Shown in pieces: positions 45,996 through 57,309 of a stretch of 64,000 bases of DNA. Source of the stretch: Mucidula mucida. Lineage: Eukaryota > Basidiomycota > Agaricomycetes > Agaricales > Physalacriaceae. Location: assembly GCA_015501055.1 (NCBI GenBank), contig JADNYV010000007.1, positions 1 through 64,000 on the forward strand. The letters run 5' to 3'. The position numbers and the translations under genes are program-made. Position 1 is the first letter of the stretch. The number at the start of each line of letters is the position of its first letter. The notes below the pieces were generated by a model. It was not told the origin of the DNA, made no database searches, and saw only the letters and a list, made by a program, of their open reading frames with translations.

Positions 45996-46750
45996 ATGTC
46001 TTCCTCCCAGTCCTCTCCCTTTAACGTGCGTCTAGAGAGCGAACGCGTTAAGCTCGTGCCATTTGACGTACGTCTCGTCATGACACATTGGATAGGCCAT
46101 TAATATTTGCATCACAGCTCTCCAAACACGTCCAATACCTCATAGACACGCCGGACAGTCTATACGACCTCATACTCTGCGGTCCATGGCGCGACGCCGC
46201 GTCTTTCAAAACAGAATTCTGGGATGAAAGAATGGCAGTGTCTGGCGGCACCGACTTCCTGTACGCCGTCTTCGACAAGACGCGCTCCGAGCTCGAGTCG
46301 GACGCGTCCTGCTTTGCCGGCATGATCGGCTATCTCAACACGTCCTTGCCAGACTTGGCCACCGAGATCGGGTTCATCGTCATTCTTCCAGAGTTCCAGC
46401 GCACACACGTTACCACTAATGCGATAGGGCTGCTCATGCAATTCGCACTCAATTCCCCCAGCGATGCCAAACCCGGACTTGGATTTAGGCGCGTGGTCTG
46501 GGAAGCAAGCAGTGTGAACGAGAAAAGCATTGCCGCAGCGAAGAGGATGGGGTTCCGGTATGAAGGAACACTACGGTGGCATAAAGTGTTGAGGCCCGTG
46601 GATGGGAAACAATGGAACGGGAAAGCAATAAAAAAAGGAGATGTGAAAAGTCCCAGCCTAGGAAGAGATACGGTACTTCTCAGTGTTTGCTGGGATGATT
46701 GGGCAGACAGGGTGAAAACTTTGACTGAAGATAATATGGCAAGGCGCTGA
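45996..46750 (+). CDS. GNAT-family N-acetyltransferase
   Basis: RimJ/RimL-like acetyltransferase using acetyl-CoA, about 234 aa. Exon 1 is 45996-46067 (MSSSQSSPFNVRLESERVKL, the usual short leader before a beta strand); exon 2 is 46118-46750, joined as PFD | LSKHVQYL. Seen: FAGMIGYLNTS, TEIGFIVILPEFQRTHVTTNAIGLLM (motif A region, with a degenerate QRTHVT acyl-CoA loop instead of Q/RxxGxG/A), and GFRRVVWEASSVNEKSIAAA plus RMGFRYEGTLRWHKVL (motif B). Fungal relatives of this subgroup commonly have such a loop. Acceptor unknown. It sits directly downstream of its own deleted duplicate. Confidence 0.85.
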
Positions 46751-46889
46751 AATCAAAAATTCCTCGGTGGTATTTGATATAGCATATGGAATACAACGAC
46801 TCATGATATACGAAACAAAACAATGTTACAAGTACAGGTCCATCCGTGTTCACTTTGATAGGGTATGACGCCGACAACCACCGACCAAT

Positions 46890-49758
46890 CTAGACTCTGG
46901 GCGCCTGCTTGCTACTGGGAGTCAAGTCAAAGAGGCTACTGTGCCACCCATCGCTTTTCTCCTCGGGGTTCGTCTCGATGCGGTTCACCCATCCAGAAGG
47001 ATGGCCTTGATTCGCCAAAATGGAATCCCTCTTATTCGAAACAACCTTGAATTGAGACGACGAAGAGCGATTGACGCTGGAAGTGTCATCTTTTCCAGAA
47101 TCTCTCTTTGCCTTGATGACCTTTGAAATGAACGTTAATGCAAGCACCAGGTATCAGCGCCCGACACTGACCTCTGAGAGAACGCCCATGCGGCCTTTAC
47201 CATCTTCCTTCACTTTCTCTTCTTCCATGCGATCACGAGCGTTGACCAGTATACCATCAACATACTCAAGCCCAGTGCGAATAGCGTCGCCAACAGCTTT
47301 CTCAATCTGATAGAGTCGATGAGATGGGTATCAACGTAAAAGGGTGTACGAACAGACCTGTTTCTTCACCAAACCCATAGCCAGCGGCTTCAGAGTTTTG
47401 TAGAGCAAATCATGTTTCGAGTCCCTAATGCTGAACTTCAGATTATCGACCTTGACGACAACCTTTGAGATCGTGAACGTCGAGGATGGATCCGTCGACT
47501 TGGAAGAGATAAGATGCGCGGTAGCTGTCAAACCTTCTCCGCCGATGACCACGTCTGCGAGCCCAGAATCTTTGAGCTTGGGAATGCCGCTCTTCTTCCG
47601 GAAGTAGAATGCCACATCGCGCATATCGGCTTGCATTTGTCCAAACGTGAGTTGAATTTCGTGTCTGTGTAAAACTTTAGGCGCAGACACGAAAAAGAGG
47701 TGGGTCCGCAAACCTGTTCTCCTCAAGTCCATCCTGGACCGACGCATACGGACTAAAGCGTACATAATTGTGCGCTTCGAAGCTTACGACATTGGGGAAG
47801 AGATTGCGTCCGGAAAGAGTGAGGTTCTCAACCACAAGGTCGATAGTATCATCCGTATACTCAATTCGAGGAATCGGCACGTATCCGATCTGTCGTATAT
47901 GAGGTTAGGTAAATCGATGTTGCGGCCACGAAAAACGAGGATCTCACCTTTTCAACCAGCATGGGTACGACAACCTTCCGGATGTCAGACCACAAATCCT
48001 TCTTGAACGTCAAACCTCCTCCTTCACCCTCAGCGAAGAGCAAATCACGAGTCAACTTGGCCCAATCAGAGGCAAAGCGCTTGTTGCCAGCATCCTCCCC
48101 GACACCCTTCACCCACTCGGTTATCCCATCGAAGAGGCGATTGAAGTGCTCGCGATATTTTCCATCCTCTCCATAGAACACCTTACCACCTTCAGTCCAA
48201 TTATTGAAAGCCGTCGTAGAAGCCGGTTCCAATATGTATCCAGCCTTGAGGAGTATATCGCGCAGCCAATCCCGACCCTCGGCGAACCACTTGCGCAGCT
48301 CGGGATCCCGACGAGCGTCATCGGCCAACGCATCGAATGGATCGCTAATGAGGGAGAGCGATTTACCGCCTGAGAAGCGCTCAAGAATCGTGCGAAGTTG
48401 TTGAATGGTGTTGGTCAAGGCCGGCTGTAACGATCGATGGGTTAATCAACGTCCAAGTAAGACTAATGAAAACACATACATCTTTCGCTCCTGCATTGAC
48501 GCCATCGGCATGGCCTGCTACGATGCTCTTTCCATGTGCAGTGTATTCCTCAACGTATCCTATTAGCCAATTAATCGATTCCTGGTAGTCTTGATGCTTT
48601 TGACACTCGATCACAACCTGAGGGACTCAGTAAGAGTGGAGTATTTCCAAGTTATCAGCCAATTTACTTTCTTGGCCCGGAATATCCACTGGTCGCGGCG
48701 TTCCTTGGGGAAGTATTCTTCGCTCAGGAACTCTTTGCCACGAGAAAACTGCTCGTTAGCCTTGTCCTTATGGCCCTGTGGAATGGCATCCTATGGCAGC
48801 AAGGCATAAAAAGCTGGCTATTCCATAAACGAAAAAATATAAACTGACCTTCACCCGGTTGAAGAGACCTTGGACTTTGCCTTTTGCATCGTCAGCATCG
48901 GCATCGTCACGCTCACGAAGATCGCGAGCTGCATCCTTGGCCTGATCTTTGACGCCTGCAGCCTCAGCTTTGCCTTTCTGCGCAGCTTCTGGTTTCCCAG
49001 TAGCCGCAGGACCTCCCGTTCGCGATGAAGAAGTAGGCTGAGTCGCGTCTGAGCCGGCTTGCGGGATGGATGAATGAGAAGTATCTTCGACAAAGTGATC
49101 TTGGCGCGTGCCCTCGTCAACCGCGCGTAAACGCTCTTGGTCAGGCCGGACGCCTTCAGCAACTTTGATAGCCCCTCGCGATGCGAGATCTCGAGCGACA
49201 ACGCCAAAGTCACTGATGAGTTTCCGGAATTCGCCATTCGTCAAAACGAGATGAAAGAGGGTGCGAACATGCTGGGAAGCTGAAAAGAGCGTTAGGCAAA
49301 TCTCAGATTGCAGTTGCATACATACCAGTATTGGCATCGTCTCGCATTTTGTCCTTCTCAGGAACAGTGTCGGCGCCTTTCCCCTTGACGCCGCCTACAA
49401 AACCTTGTCCATCGATCTCCCTGGTCGCCCATATCCATTCCTGAAGAAGCTGATCGCTGTTCTTCTCTTGAATGAGAGCACGGAGCGTCTTGAGAATTTC
49501 CTGTACATCGACGACTAGCTTCTGGCCGTCTTTGCTGAGCGAGTGGATATCCAGCGGCGGATTCGAGATCGCGTAGTCGAGCCAGCTGTCCATCTGCGCG
49601 TTCGTCGGCAGGCGCGACTGGCGCATCGCCGAGAGCGCGTTGAACAACTTGATTTTACGCTGGACATCGGCTTCTTTGGCGACTTTGTCGACGGGGTCGA
49701 TGACGGAGCCCTTGGCGGGATGGGCGGTCGCGTCCTTCATCGCGGGTGGCAAAGACAT
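46890..49758 (-). CDS. HAM1-like (DUF5923/DUF4449-type) protein
   Basis: Conserved fungal protein with an N-terminal helical HAM1-like domain and a C-terminal domain resembling BPI-type lipid-binding folds; probably a membrane or lipid-associated factor. Start MSLPPAMKDATAHPAKGSV at 49758. Exons, all minus strand: 49758-49330; the segment with HVRTLFHLVLTNGEFRKLISD and a Lys/Ala/Asp-rich linker (49275-48850); RGKEFLSEEYFPKERRDQWI and CQKHQDYQESINWL; TNTIQQLRTILERFSGGKSL through DWAKLTRDLLF; GYVPIPRIEYTDDTIDLVVENL; QLTFGQMQADMRDVAFYFRKK; then basic tail exons ending at 46890. The IPRIEYTD...LVVENLTLSG and DMRDVAFYFRKKSG phrases are hallmarks of the C-terminal domain. About eight short introns. 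Length (about 800 aa) is normal for the family. Confidence 0.85.
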
Positions 49759-49849
49759 AATGTGCAGATAACGCTAAGTGATGGGGGTGAGAGACAAGTT
49801 TATTGAAGTTGAAGGCAAGTGAATCAACTTTATATTCTCTGACGCATTA

Positions 49850-49883
49850 GTGACGCGTTTTCCGGTGACGCTGAAAACGTCAC
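49850..49883. promoter_or_regulatory. short inverted repeat with TGACG cores upstream of the HAM1-like gene
   Basis: GTGACGCGTTTTC (49850-49862) and GAAAACGTCAC (49873-49883) form arms around a GGTGACG core, about 100 bp before the start codon at 49758. The half-sites TGACG/CGTCA resemble ATF/CREB bZIP sites. Regulatory use is inferred only from position. Confidence 0.4.
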
Positions 49884-52800
49884 CATCCAAATATATGGTG
49901 GCGCACTGGCTCCATTTGGACGGATCTGAGGGGTATCGAATAAGCGTATTTTTTGTCAAGTGTCTCCTTCATGCCAATCGCAATGAATAGACGCAGTTAC
50001 CCGTCGGATGAATCCCCTGTTATCGGTTGATCTAGCCCGACAGCGACTGTTGGAGCTGGAGAAGTGAGTAAAAACGTTTATGCTGACGTCATACAAACTT
50101 ACGGTACACGATCACGGGACTAGCACGAGGCAGTCAGAGTGAGTAGCACTGGAGTAGCACAGGTCGTTGAACAAGGCCTGGAAGACAGCTTTGAATGTTC
50201 AAACCTGTTCTCCTTTACAAAATCTATAACTTGAGTACTGCTACAAATCAAATTCTTCTCGGAAATCATGCCACAAGACCCATTCGAAACACCCTATGCC
50301 CCATTCACCCCAAACCACATATCATAAACATAAATCAAATCATAAGATGATTCCGAAGTGACCTGAATTGACCCCCTGGAAAACGCCGAGCACGTCGAAG
50401 ATCTACGGTCAGATCAGTGGACTGTACGATAACACCGAAAAGGTACAGACCATTATCGACGGATCAAAGATTGGATCGCACATCTGACCGTTCCGCATAT
50501 TTTACTGGTGCCCGACGTTGACGTTGCACGCACAAGGGCCCAGCATTCTGCTCCTCTGTGCATCACATCAGTTTGGAAAGACGACGCCCTAGAGGTTCAC
50601 GAACCTGGGGAAAGCATAACACCCTGGGACGGTGCTGTTAACCACAAGAGACTGGCACCACCGGGAGGGGTACTAGCCGACGCCCAATCGGGGGAAGACG
50701 TAGGTACTGGTGGGGCGAAGGTGACGAGCTGGAGACCGAGCTCGTCTCGCATTTCGAGGGCGGTATCGTTGGACATGGTGGCCGTGGTGGTCCTGTAAAT
50801 GACTACGCAGACGATAGAGCTGGCTTATAAGCACGGTGCCAATGATTCCCGAGGCATCTCTGATTTGATCCAACATGTGTTGACAATCCTATGTCACGGT
50901 AGAGAATCAGGTAGATTTAACGAGTTCAATAGAGTTCAGCGCCAGAAAGAGATTCAAGTCCGCAATCACCGCTTCGGGCTTCGGAGGCATCGATCTCAAG
51001 ATCGTATTTTCGTATTGAAATGCATACAACAATACGTCAAAATGTGTCCTTAGCAAACAAATTAGACACCTCCGCAAACTGGATGTTCATGAAAGCTTAC
51101 ACATCGCGAACACTCTAACTGCGCACTGTAATCCGCCAAAAGGAAGTCTCCAGAAACTCTTTGTGCGCGGATGGCAGGCATTTGTGTGTCCAAGGTCCAT
51201 CAGTGACACGGCGTCACCGAACAAATCATACTGAATACACAACCATAGATTCAGTGTAAACAGCCGTTCATGGTAAGTTGTACACGAAAATTTCCCAAAT
51301 ATTCGTACCTGCGAGATTAACGAGTATTGGAGGACGCCGCGACTGCTGAGAACGGAGGTCCGATGGCGAAATAACAAACAGCGACGACCAGGTGAGAATT
51401 CATGCAGGTTTCGATGTGTCCTTCCGTGGAAGGGGGTGACAGACAGTTCCGAACTCGCTCCCGTTATCACTGTTTCGTGCTCGGGAACATCTGAGAGATC
51501 CGATGTTGTATTCTGAGAACTTGGGGACCCGCTATTTCTGAATCTGCGTAGCCCCAGTTGGGTACTGCTTGGAAGAAGTAAACCAGTGACTTTGTGACAT
51601 TGAAACAATCGGACACCCGACAAAGAGCGCACGATGATGCCACAAGAAATTGAACACTCACAGTCAACTGAGCCGCCGATTCCAAGGTAAAGAGTGTACA
51701 TGCTTGATCGTGTCAGTGGTCAGTAAGGAATCAATTATCCCAATCATGGTGGGTTTGCTGGTATGCAAAGGGCGGTGCATCTGGGACCTATAGAGGATCG
51801 CATGAGGGTAATTAGGGTGGTATCGGGAGAACTGATCAAGTGCGCTGACAGAATGACAGTAGCTGTTTGAGACTATTGTTAGCGAACGCAATCTTCTCCG
51901 GCTTACGACAGTTAATATTGTCGCCTATGTAGTCAGGTCCCCCGTGTGAACCATTAGAAGTGCCTTGATCTAGAGCGATAAGGTCTTCTCCAATCATCGC
52001 CTCCATTAGCATATATTTGAGGAGCGTGGCTCGAGCCGCGAGGTCACAACCAGAGCGTCGGCAGCGCCTGTGGCGGGCGTGCTTGGTATTCCAGTGAAAT
52101 ATCTTGAGCGTCTATGTTCAAAGGGGATAGCATCATGTGCGGAGGTTCTCGTCGCGATGCCAAGAACAGACAACAAAGGTGCGAAGTGTTTTACCTTGAC
52201 AGTGGCCAAATTGAGGAGTTCCAACGCTGATGCGAAAAAGTTCACGACAAGGAAAGGCCAAAATCTTTGGAAAGTCGCGTCCCGGACCAGCCTGAGGCTT
52301 CGAAGCAATTGGAAACAACTCAGTCCGAGACGCGACTTAGGGAACGGCAAACAATCGATTCTTGCTTGCAGATATGCACGGTTTTGGTCGAATTCCGAGA
52401 CCTGGTACACGTCTGAAAGTCCGGCAGTCAAAATGAACCCAAGACGTTGACAAAGCCTGTACAATACGGTAACTTGGGTCACACACAGCACGAGAAGATA
52501 AGAGATGTCACTCACCTGCTGACGCTTTGATTTGGGGTCAGGCGATGAGTAAACCAAGGCGTTGTCGCGGTTGATCAGGCCCACAGCACTTCAGCCACTG
52601 GAATCTCCCGGTCCTGAACGACGGTAGAAGCAGCCCGTCACAAGATACCGCGCCTACAGCGAATGGTGGTATGCCTCAGCCCTCGGAAGGAGTTAGTCAA
52701 TGACATTTCCCGTTCTGAACCAAATACAGGAGAAGGAACCCCAATTCGCACCGCGCCGCAGGGAAGCTCAAATATCCGCTGACATTGACTATTCTGGAGG

Positions 52801-53302
52801 ACCGGGGACGGTCATGTGTCGCTTTCCAAAGAGATAGGCGTGTCTACCAGTACGGCCATGCTTTGACCACGATCGTTGACGCCAACTAAACTCAGCACTG
52901 CCACCCGATGATCCGAGCGGAGTTTGAAAGACCTCAGCCCCCACGGACAGGAACATGGTGTCGGTCGTCTGCACAAGGCCCGGTGGAACATCCGTACAAA
53001 AATGCGACTCAAGTACGGACTTCTGTCTATATGGGTGGGTTCAATTATTGACAGTCGTATCCGAATATCTAACGATTGCGTCTCTAGTTCAAGTCTATTC
53101 TGATATGTTCGTCTCGATTCCCCTTGTACCACAAACAGTGATAAAATGTAAGTGTATCCCAGGTCGGACAGCATTCTCAATAGGATACACCATATGCTGT
53201 ATGTCCAAAATCAAAGTGATGCATAGTTTTGCCATGACATCAAAACCTCGAAGCTTCAAGAAGACTCTCGAATCAGGCAAGATACTACCTGACGTTGGGT
53301 GA
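49884..53302. other. gene-poor region, no recognised gene
   Basis: 3.4 kb without a family I can name. Longest open frames are on the minus strand: 51087-51701 (204 codons, contains YTLYLGIGGSVDC and Cys/Ser-rich sequence) and 52006-52584 (192 codons, with a hydrophobic stretch FWPFLVVNFFASALELLNLA). Their composition is not clearly coding and no splice pairs link them. A 59-codon frame from 50776 on the minus strand (MSNDTALEMRDELGLQLV) is protein-like but has no CaaX end, so it is not a mating pheromone precursor. Confidence 0.35.
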
Positions 53303-53430
53303 ACGACATCAGGACGTAAAAGTGCGTGAGAGGCGTCAAGTCTTCCGATAGGGTCCTTCCACTACTACGGCACGCGCGAACTGAACTTCAGAGGAGTGGA
53401 CTTACTTACCTCTTCTAGGCTCGGTCTTTG
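53303..53430 (+). repeat. diverged dispersed repeat, copy 1
   Basis: Begins GACATCAGGACGTAAAAGTG-CGTGAG, contains CGCGCGAACTGAAC and ends TCTTCTAGGCTCGG. These blocks recur in the same order near 54720-54865, and the first also near 53824. Confidence 0.6.
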
Positions 53431-53819
53431 TCAAACGCGTTAAACAGTTGGATATTTGTGGCAGAAACACACCATTCACAGGCTCAGTCATGCTTAGCCT
53501 GAGCCACTGGACACGGTATATCTGAAATCTTGAAAGGACTGAGTACAGATCTGTACTCAGTATACTCTTTTAAGTCACACACGACTGTACACGTGCCGGG
53601 CCTCACATTGATCGCGTCGCCGTCATGTCAATACTCTGTGCGACCAAAATAACTCTCACACAGTATATCCATTTGTCGTTCACGTTTCCTGAACACGAAC
53701 GAAGCTTTCGGGAGGCACATATACTAGCCAATTCGGTCATCTTATGATGGGGTGATGCGGGGGGTGTGTAACAGGAGAAGATGCTTTCCATCAGGTAACA
53801 GGCTGCGTGGCTTTAGACG

Positions 53820-53990
53820 GAAAACATCAGGACGTAGAACTGCGTGAGAAATCACAGCGGCCTAGGACAGGCTTCGTACGGCGCTGACTCTTTGTGGAAT
53901 GCATAGACTCATGAGGAAGCAGTCTTCTTCGGACGTCAATGACGGCACTTGAGCAGTACATGCGGACAGAAAACTCAAATCAGATAAGAT
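53820..53990 (+). repeat. diverged dispersed repeat, copy 2
   Basis: Shares ACATCAGGACGTA-AACTGCGTGAG with copy 1. Shares ATGCATAGACTCATGAGGAA and AATCAGATAAGATTTGAGC with copy 3. The middle block is missing. Confidence 0.6.
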
Positions 53991-54719
53991 TTGAGCGGGG
54001 GCTGCGAGTTGCGAGTTGCATTTGCGGCTAGGTGGGGTTAACGTGCAGATGAGAGAGCAGGGAGACAGTTATTTTTAGATTCGTCTCTGAAGAAGTGCTT
54101 TGAAGCAGCAAAACACGGCGCTGGCACTGCAAAGTCAGCTGATGTACGTTTGACATAACAGTATTCACTAGAGAAACTAGAAAAGAACAAGTCAGAAGGA
54201 TCTAGCTAGACTAGACGAAGCATAGGAGGATGCAATCACTCCGGTGTGGCTCGTCAAAATCGGAGACTCATTGTTTACTGGGGAGACCCGAGGTTTGTCG
54301 GTGTTGAGCCTATTCCGCGAAATACCGGAATGCACGAGGCGCACTCAGTTGTGGCGCTCCAGAGTATTCTACATGAACATCAGTAATTGGTACGTGATGA
54401 GAAAGGATCCGTCGGATCCGCTAGACTTCCTGTGTCAACAAGTCCTGATGAAATGATGCAGAGTAATCTGCTGACAACAGATGTCAGTCCCCTGCCGCCG
54501 TCTCTGCCACAGAGCTCTCGGTCAACGGATAATGACATCTTTGAATCATCACGGCCTTTCGTCTTCGTTTCAATTTGGCAAGTTATGAAGCAAGGCGTGA
54601 TGCAGAGGTCTGAGCCAATGGTGATGAAGTGCTGCACAAGGCTGCAAGCACAATGTGACGATTCCATACCGACGACGATGCGGTTTCAATTCGGGTCCGT
54701 AGAGGCTCTGTGACGTTAG

Positions 54720-54960
54720 AAGGAACACATCAGGATGTACCATTGCATCAGATTTGAACTGTCTGTCTTTTAGCAATGATAGGGTTATCTGAATCCCTTA
54801 GGACGCGCGAACTAAGCGATCATGATCTGTGGTAGTAGATGAATCTATCCTTTTCTAGGCTAGGATGCATAGACTCATTGAGGAACCCGTGTGCATTAGC
54901 TCAATAACAACAGCGTTGCAGGAACCCCGAATCAGATAAGAATTGAGCAAAGAACTACGG
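54720..54960 (+). repeat. diverged dispersed repeat, copy 3
   Basis: The most complete copy: ACATCAGGATGTA, GACGCGCGAACTAAGC, TTTTCTAGGCTAGG, ATGCATAGACTCATTGAGGAA and AATCAGATAAGAATTGAGC, in that order. No terminal repeats or coding capacity seen, so it is either a non-autonomous element or repeated ancient sequence. Confidence 0.6.
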
Positions 54961-55826
54961 GTGGAGTTCGAGTGTCTGGCTGGCAGAATACTGGCGTATA
55001 AATGACAGCGAAAGAAAATGGACAGCTTTGATTGATATACACGCAGCGCGGCCAAGTAAATATTGGAATTCGATGTCGTCTATGGGATAGTATGAGAGTT
55101 TTCTGAACGGTAATAGACAAGGATGCGTCTCCGAGTAGAGTATTGTTATTGTCCTGGAAAGTGGACCTAAGCTCTGCCGTGGCCAAAGCCTCCCAAGAGC
55201 GCGGAAACAAGGCTCACTTGAGGTTCCAGATAAATAGGCCATGCGACGAGCGTGTATAAAGTTGAAGGTCGTATATAGCTGTGTGATCTTTGGCTTCCTG
55301 TGACGGAACAACTAGACTCGACCTTGGGTCCATGCGACGACGGATTACTGTCTAATGAAGGTGACACCGGTAACGACACTTGATAGATCCATTTCCCGAT
55401 TCGAGCGTCAGTGTCAGGATCCGAATCTTGAATGATTGACACATTTCTGGAAGAGACATAGTAGGTAAAGGCGACTAGAGCAAGAAGGTGCAGCCTTTAT
55501 GATAGATCAATGTCGCCGCGAGCGTTGAAAGTGCCTGACATTGCCGAGTCTCTGAGCCAAGGTCCGACGCTGAACCAAATTCGACTAGAAGACTCAAGGT
55601 ATTTGAAGGGAAAGTGAAGTGGCCGAAATAGCCGAGGCCTGTTTGCCAAACTCCGGCACAGCCACATCGGCTGACATGTAACGAATTTGTCGTAATGCCG
55701 GCAGGTGTCATAGCAAGCCGTGGCGCACTTTCGTGCTCAGATCGTTCTGCACCTTTGTTCCGGACCACCAACATCTCGATACAGCTTGCCTCGCCCATTC
55801 CTGGTCTACACGTCACTATCTAAGAG
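54961..55826. other. intergenic, nothing recognised
   Basis: Remaining part of the gene-poor block before the orphan gene. Minus-strand open frames at 54955-55311 and 55167-55442 overlap each other in different frames and have no family feature. Confidence 0.25.
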
Positions 55827-57167
55827 ATGCAGATAGCATCTCACGGAGCGCGGGCCACCGCCCGCGATGTCTCCGCCTTTGCCCATGCGGCTCCCAGGTT
55901 ACGGGGCGCTGCGCGGTCAATCCACATTCCAGCATTTAATCCACCAACTTCCTCTGGCGCCGCTAGGAAAATCCTCACCTCCGCCAGGAGTCTTCTGAGT
56001 CGAGCAATCTTACACCTGACTGCGCCTGGTATTGGTGCCCACCATGTTGCATCGATGTCTCGCTCTATCCATGGCGGTCTACCCGGCCGCATGCCTACTA
56101 TTCAGCAGCGGATGACGGGCCCTATGCGTTACACGCTCTCCAGGCCTGCTCATATGCCGTATTTCCCTCGTGCCCCAACCGTCCCCCGCACCATGACCCA
56201 AGTTGGTCTCGGAACAGCGAGGAACTTCTCTTCTGGGCGTATCTTGTTTCAGAATGTTGTTCAGAACGTTCCCGTTGCCGGGCGTGCGTTCTGCGAAATT
56301 GATTGGGATCTTCACCTTCAGCAAGAGAGGGAGAAGATGAAGAAGACCATCGTTCGCGATAACAACAAGAAGAAGGCGAAGAAGATTGCTCTCAAGGAGA
56401 AGGAGAACATGATGAAGAGTTCCGTGCGCCAGGAGAAAGCAGTTGAATCCGCAGACATCGAGCAGTACTTTGTTGCTCCCGTAACCAAGGCCGTAACTAC
56501 TGCCCTTCTCATTCCTCTTGCGCCGACTCCCACCTCTCGCATGCCCCTTCCAGCTGATACGTTGCCGCATGAATCCCTTTTACCCCTCCCGGCGCTCGCT
56601 TCAATGCATAACGCGCATGAACTTCATGCTCTCAGGGTATCTGCTCTGTTCTCCCGCCTTGATGCGGCGAATGTCTGGGACCGCGGAGTTGAATGTTCCG
56701 CATATGGTAGTCGGGCTGGTGCTGAAGGCGTCTGCACCATTCTCAAAGTCGAGTTTGTCGGGTGGACCAAGGCTGAAGTACGCAGCGTCATCGGTGAAAG
56801 CGGAACTGGCTGGTGTGACTTGGAAGAGATTAGTACCATTCCGGAAGAGGAAGAAGCCGACTTTTCTGACACGTCGTCGGTTTTGTCTTCCCCCGCCCCC
56901 GAGCATCATGTAACATTCTCGGAACCAGCGCAATCGCTCGTCTTGCCCACCCTCGATTTTTCTGCTTCGTTCTCCCAGCGTACTTTCTCCAGGGCGCCGT
57001 CCGACGATGACCTGTTCTCCGATATTCACTCCGATTTCGAGATAGAGTCGGTGTCGGATTCGTTCCACAACAGTGCTAGCAGCAATGGCTGGCTTCTCTT
57101 CAGCTCTGACTTTGCCCAAAGGGCTGGTCATAATGACACACCTGAACCGGCTGAATTGTATTTCTAG
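55827..57167 (+). CDS. orphan protein with mitochondrial-type N-terminus
   Basis: Intronless 446-aa frame, unusual in this window, with clearly coding composition. Not a family I can name. Residues 1-60 are rich in Arg, Ala and Ser with almost no acidic residues (RATARDVSAFAHAAPRL, GAARKILTSARSLLSRAI), as in mitochondrial presequences. The middle has TARNFSSGRILFQNVVQNVP then AFCEIDWDLHLQQE, followed by a strongly basic coiled-coil-like stretch (EKMKKTIVRDNNKKKAKKIA). The C-terminal 150 residues are acidic and Ser-rich (EEEEADFSDTSS, SDDDLFSDIHSDFE), with WDRGVECSAYG and VEFVGWTKAEVRSVIG before them as the only fold-like portion. The first ATG gives the presequence directly. Similar proteins may exist only in basidiomycetes. 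Confidence 0.75.
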   Translation: MQIASHGARATARDVSAFAHAAPRLRGAARSIHIPAFNPPTSSGAARKILTSARSLLSRAILHLTAPGIGAHHVASMSRSIHGGLPGRMPTIQQRMTGPMRYTLSRPAHMPYFPRAPTVPRTMTQVGLGTARNFSSGRILFQNVVQNVPVAGRAFCEIDWDLHLQQEREKMKKTIVRDNNKKKAKKIALKEKENMMKSSVRQEKAVESADIEQYFVAPVTKAVTTALLIPLAPTPTSRMPLPADTLPHESLLPLPALASMHNAHELHALRVSALFSRLDAANVWDRGVECSAYGSRAGAEGVCTILKVEFVGWTKAEVRSVIGESGTGWCDLEEISTIPEEEEADFSDTSSVLSSPAPEHHVTFSEPAQSLVLPTLDFSASFSQRTFSRAPSDDDLFSDIHSDFEIESVSDSFHNSASSNGWLLFSSDFAQRAGHNDTPEPAELYF

Positions 57168-57309
57168 TTTCTTACTCTGATACACGATTTATTGCAATTG
57201 GCATTTCGATGCGAGCACTTTCCTTAATTTACTCTTTTGTCTTGTATGTAACCATAAACATTGAAGATTAACGATACGATACGACCTTTTTTGAATTTAC
57301 ACTTATTGT

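Noticed and set aside
50597..50776. 59-codon minus-strand frame considered as a mating pheromone precursor
   Set aside because: No C-terminal CaaX box and no pheromone receptor gene nearby.
53303..54960. Repeat cluster considered as a CRISPR array
   Set aside because: Copies are diverged, irregularly spaced and long; the genome is clearly eukaryotic.
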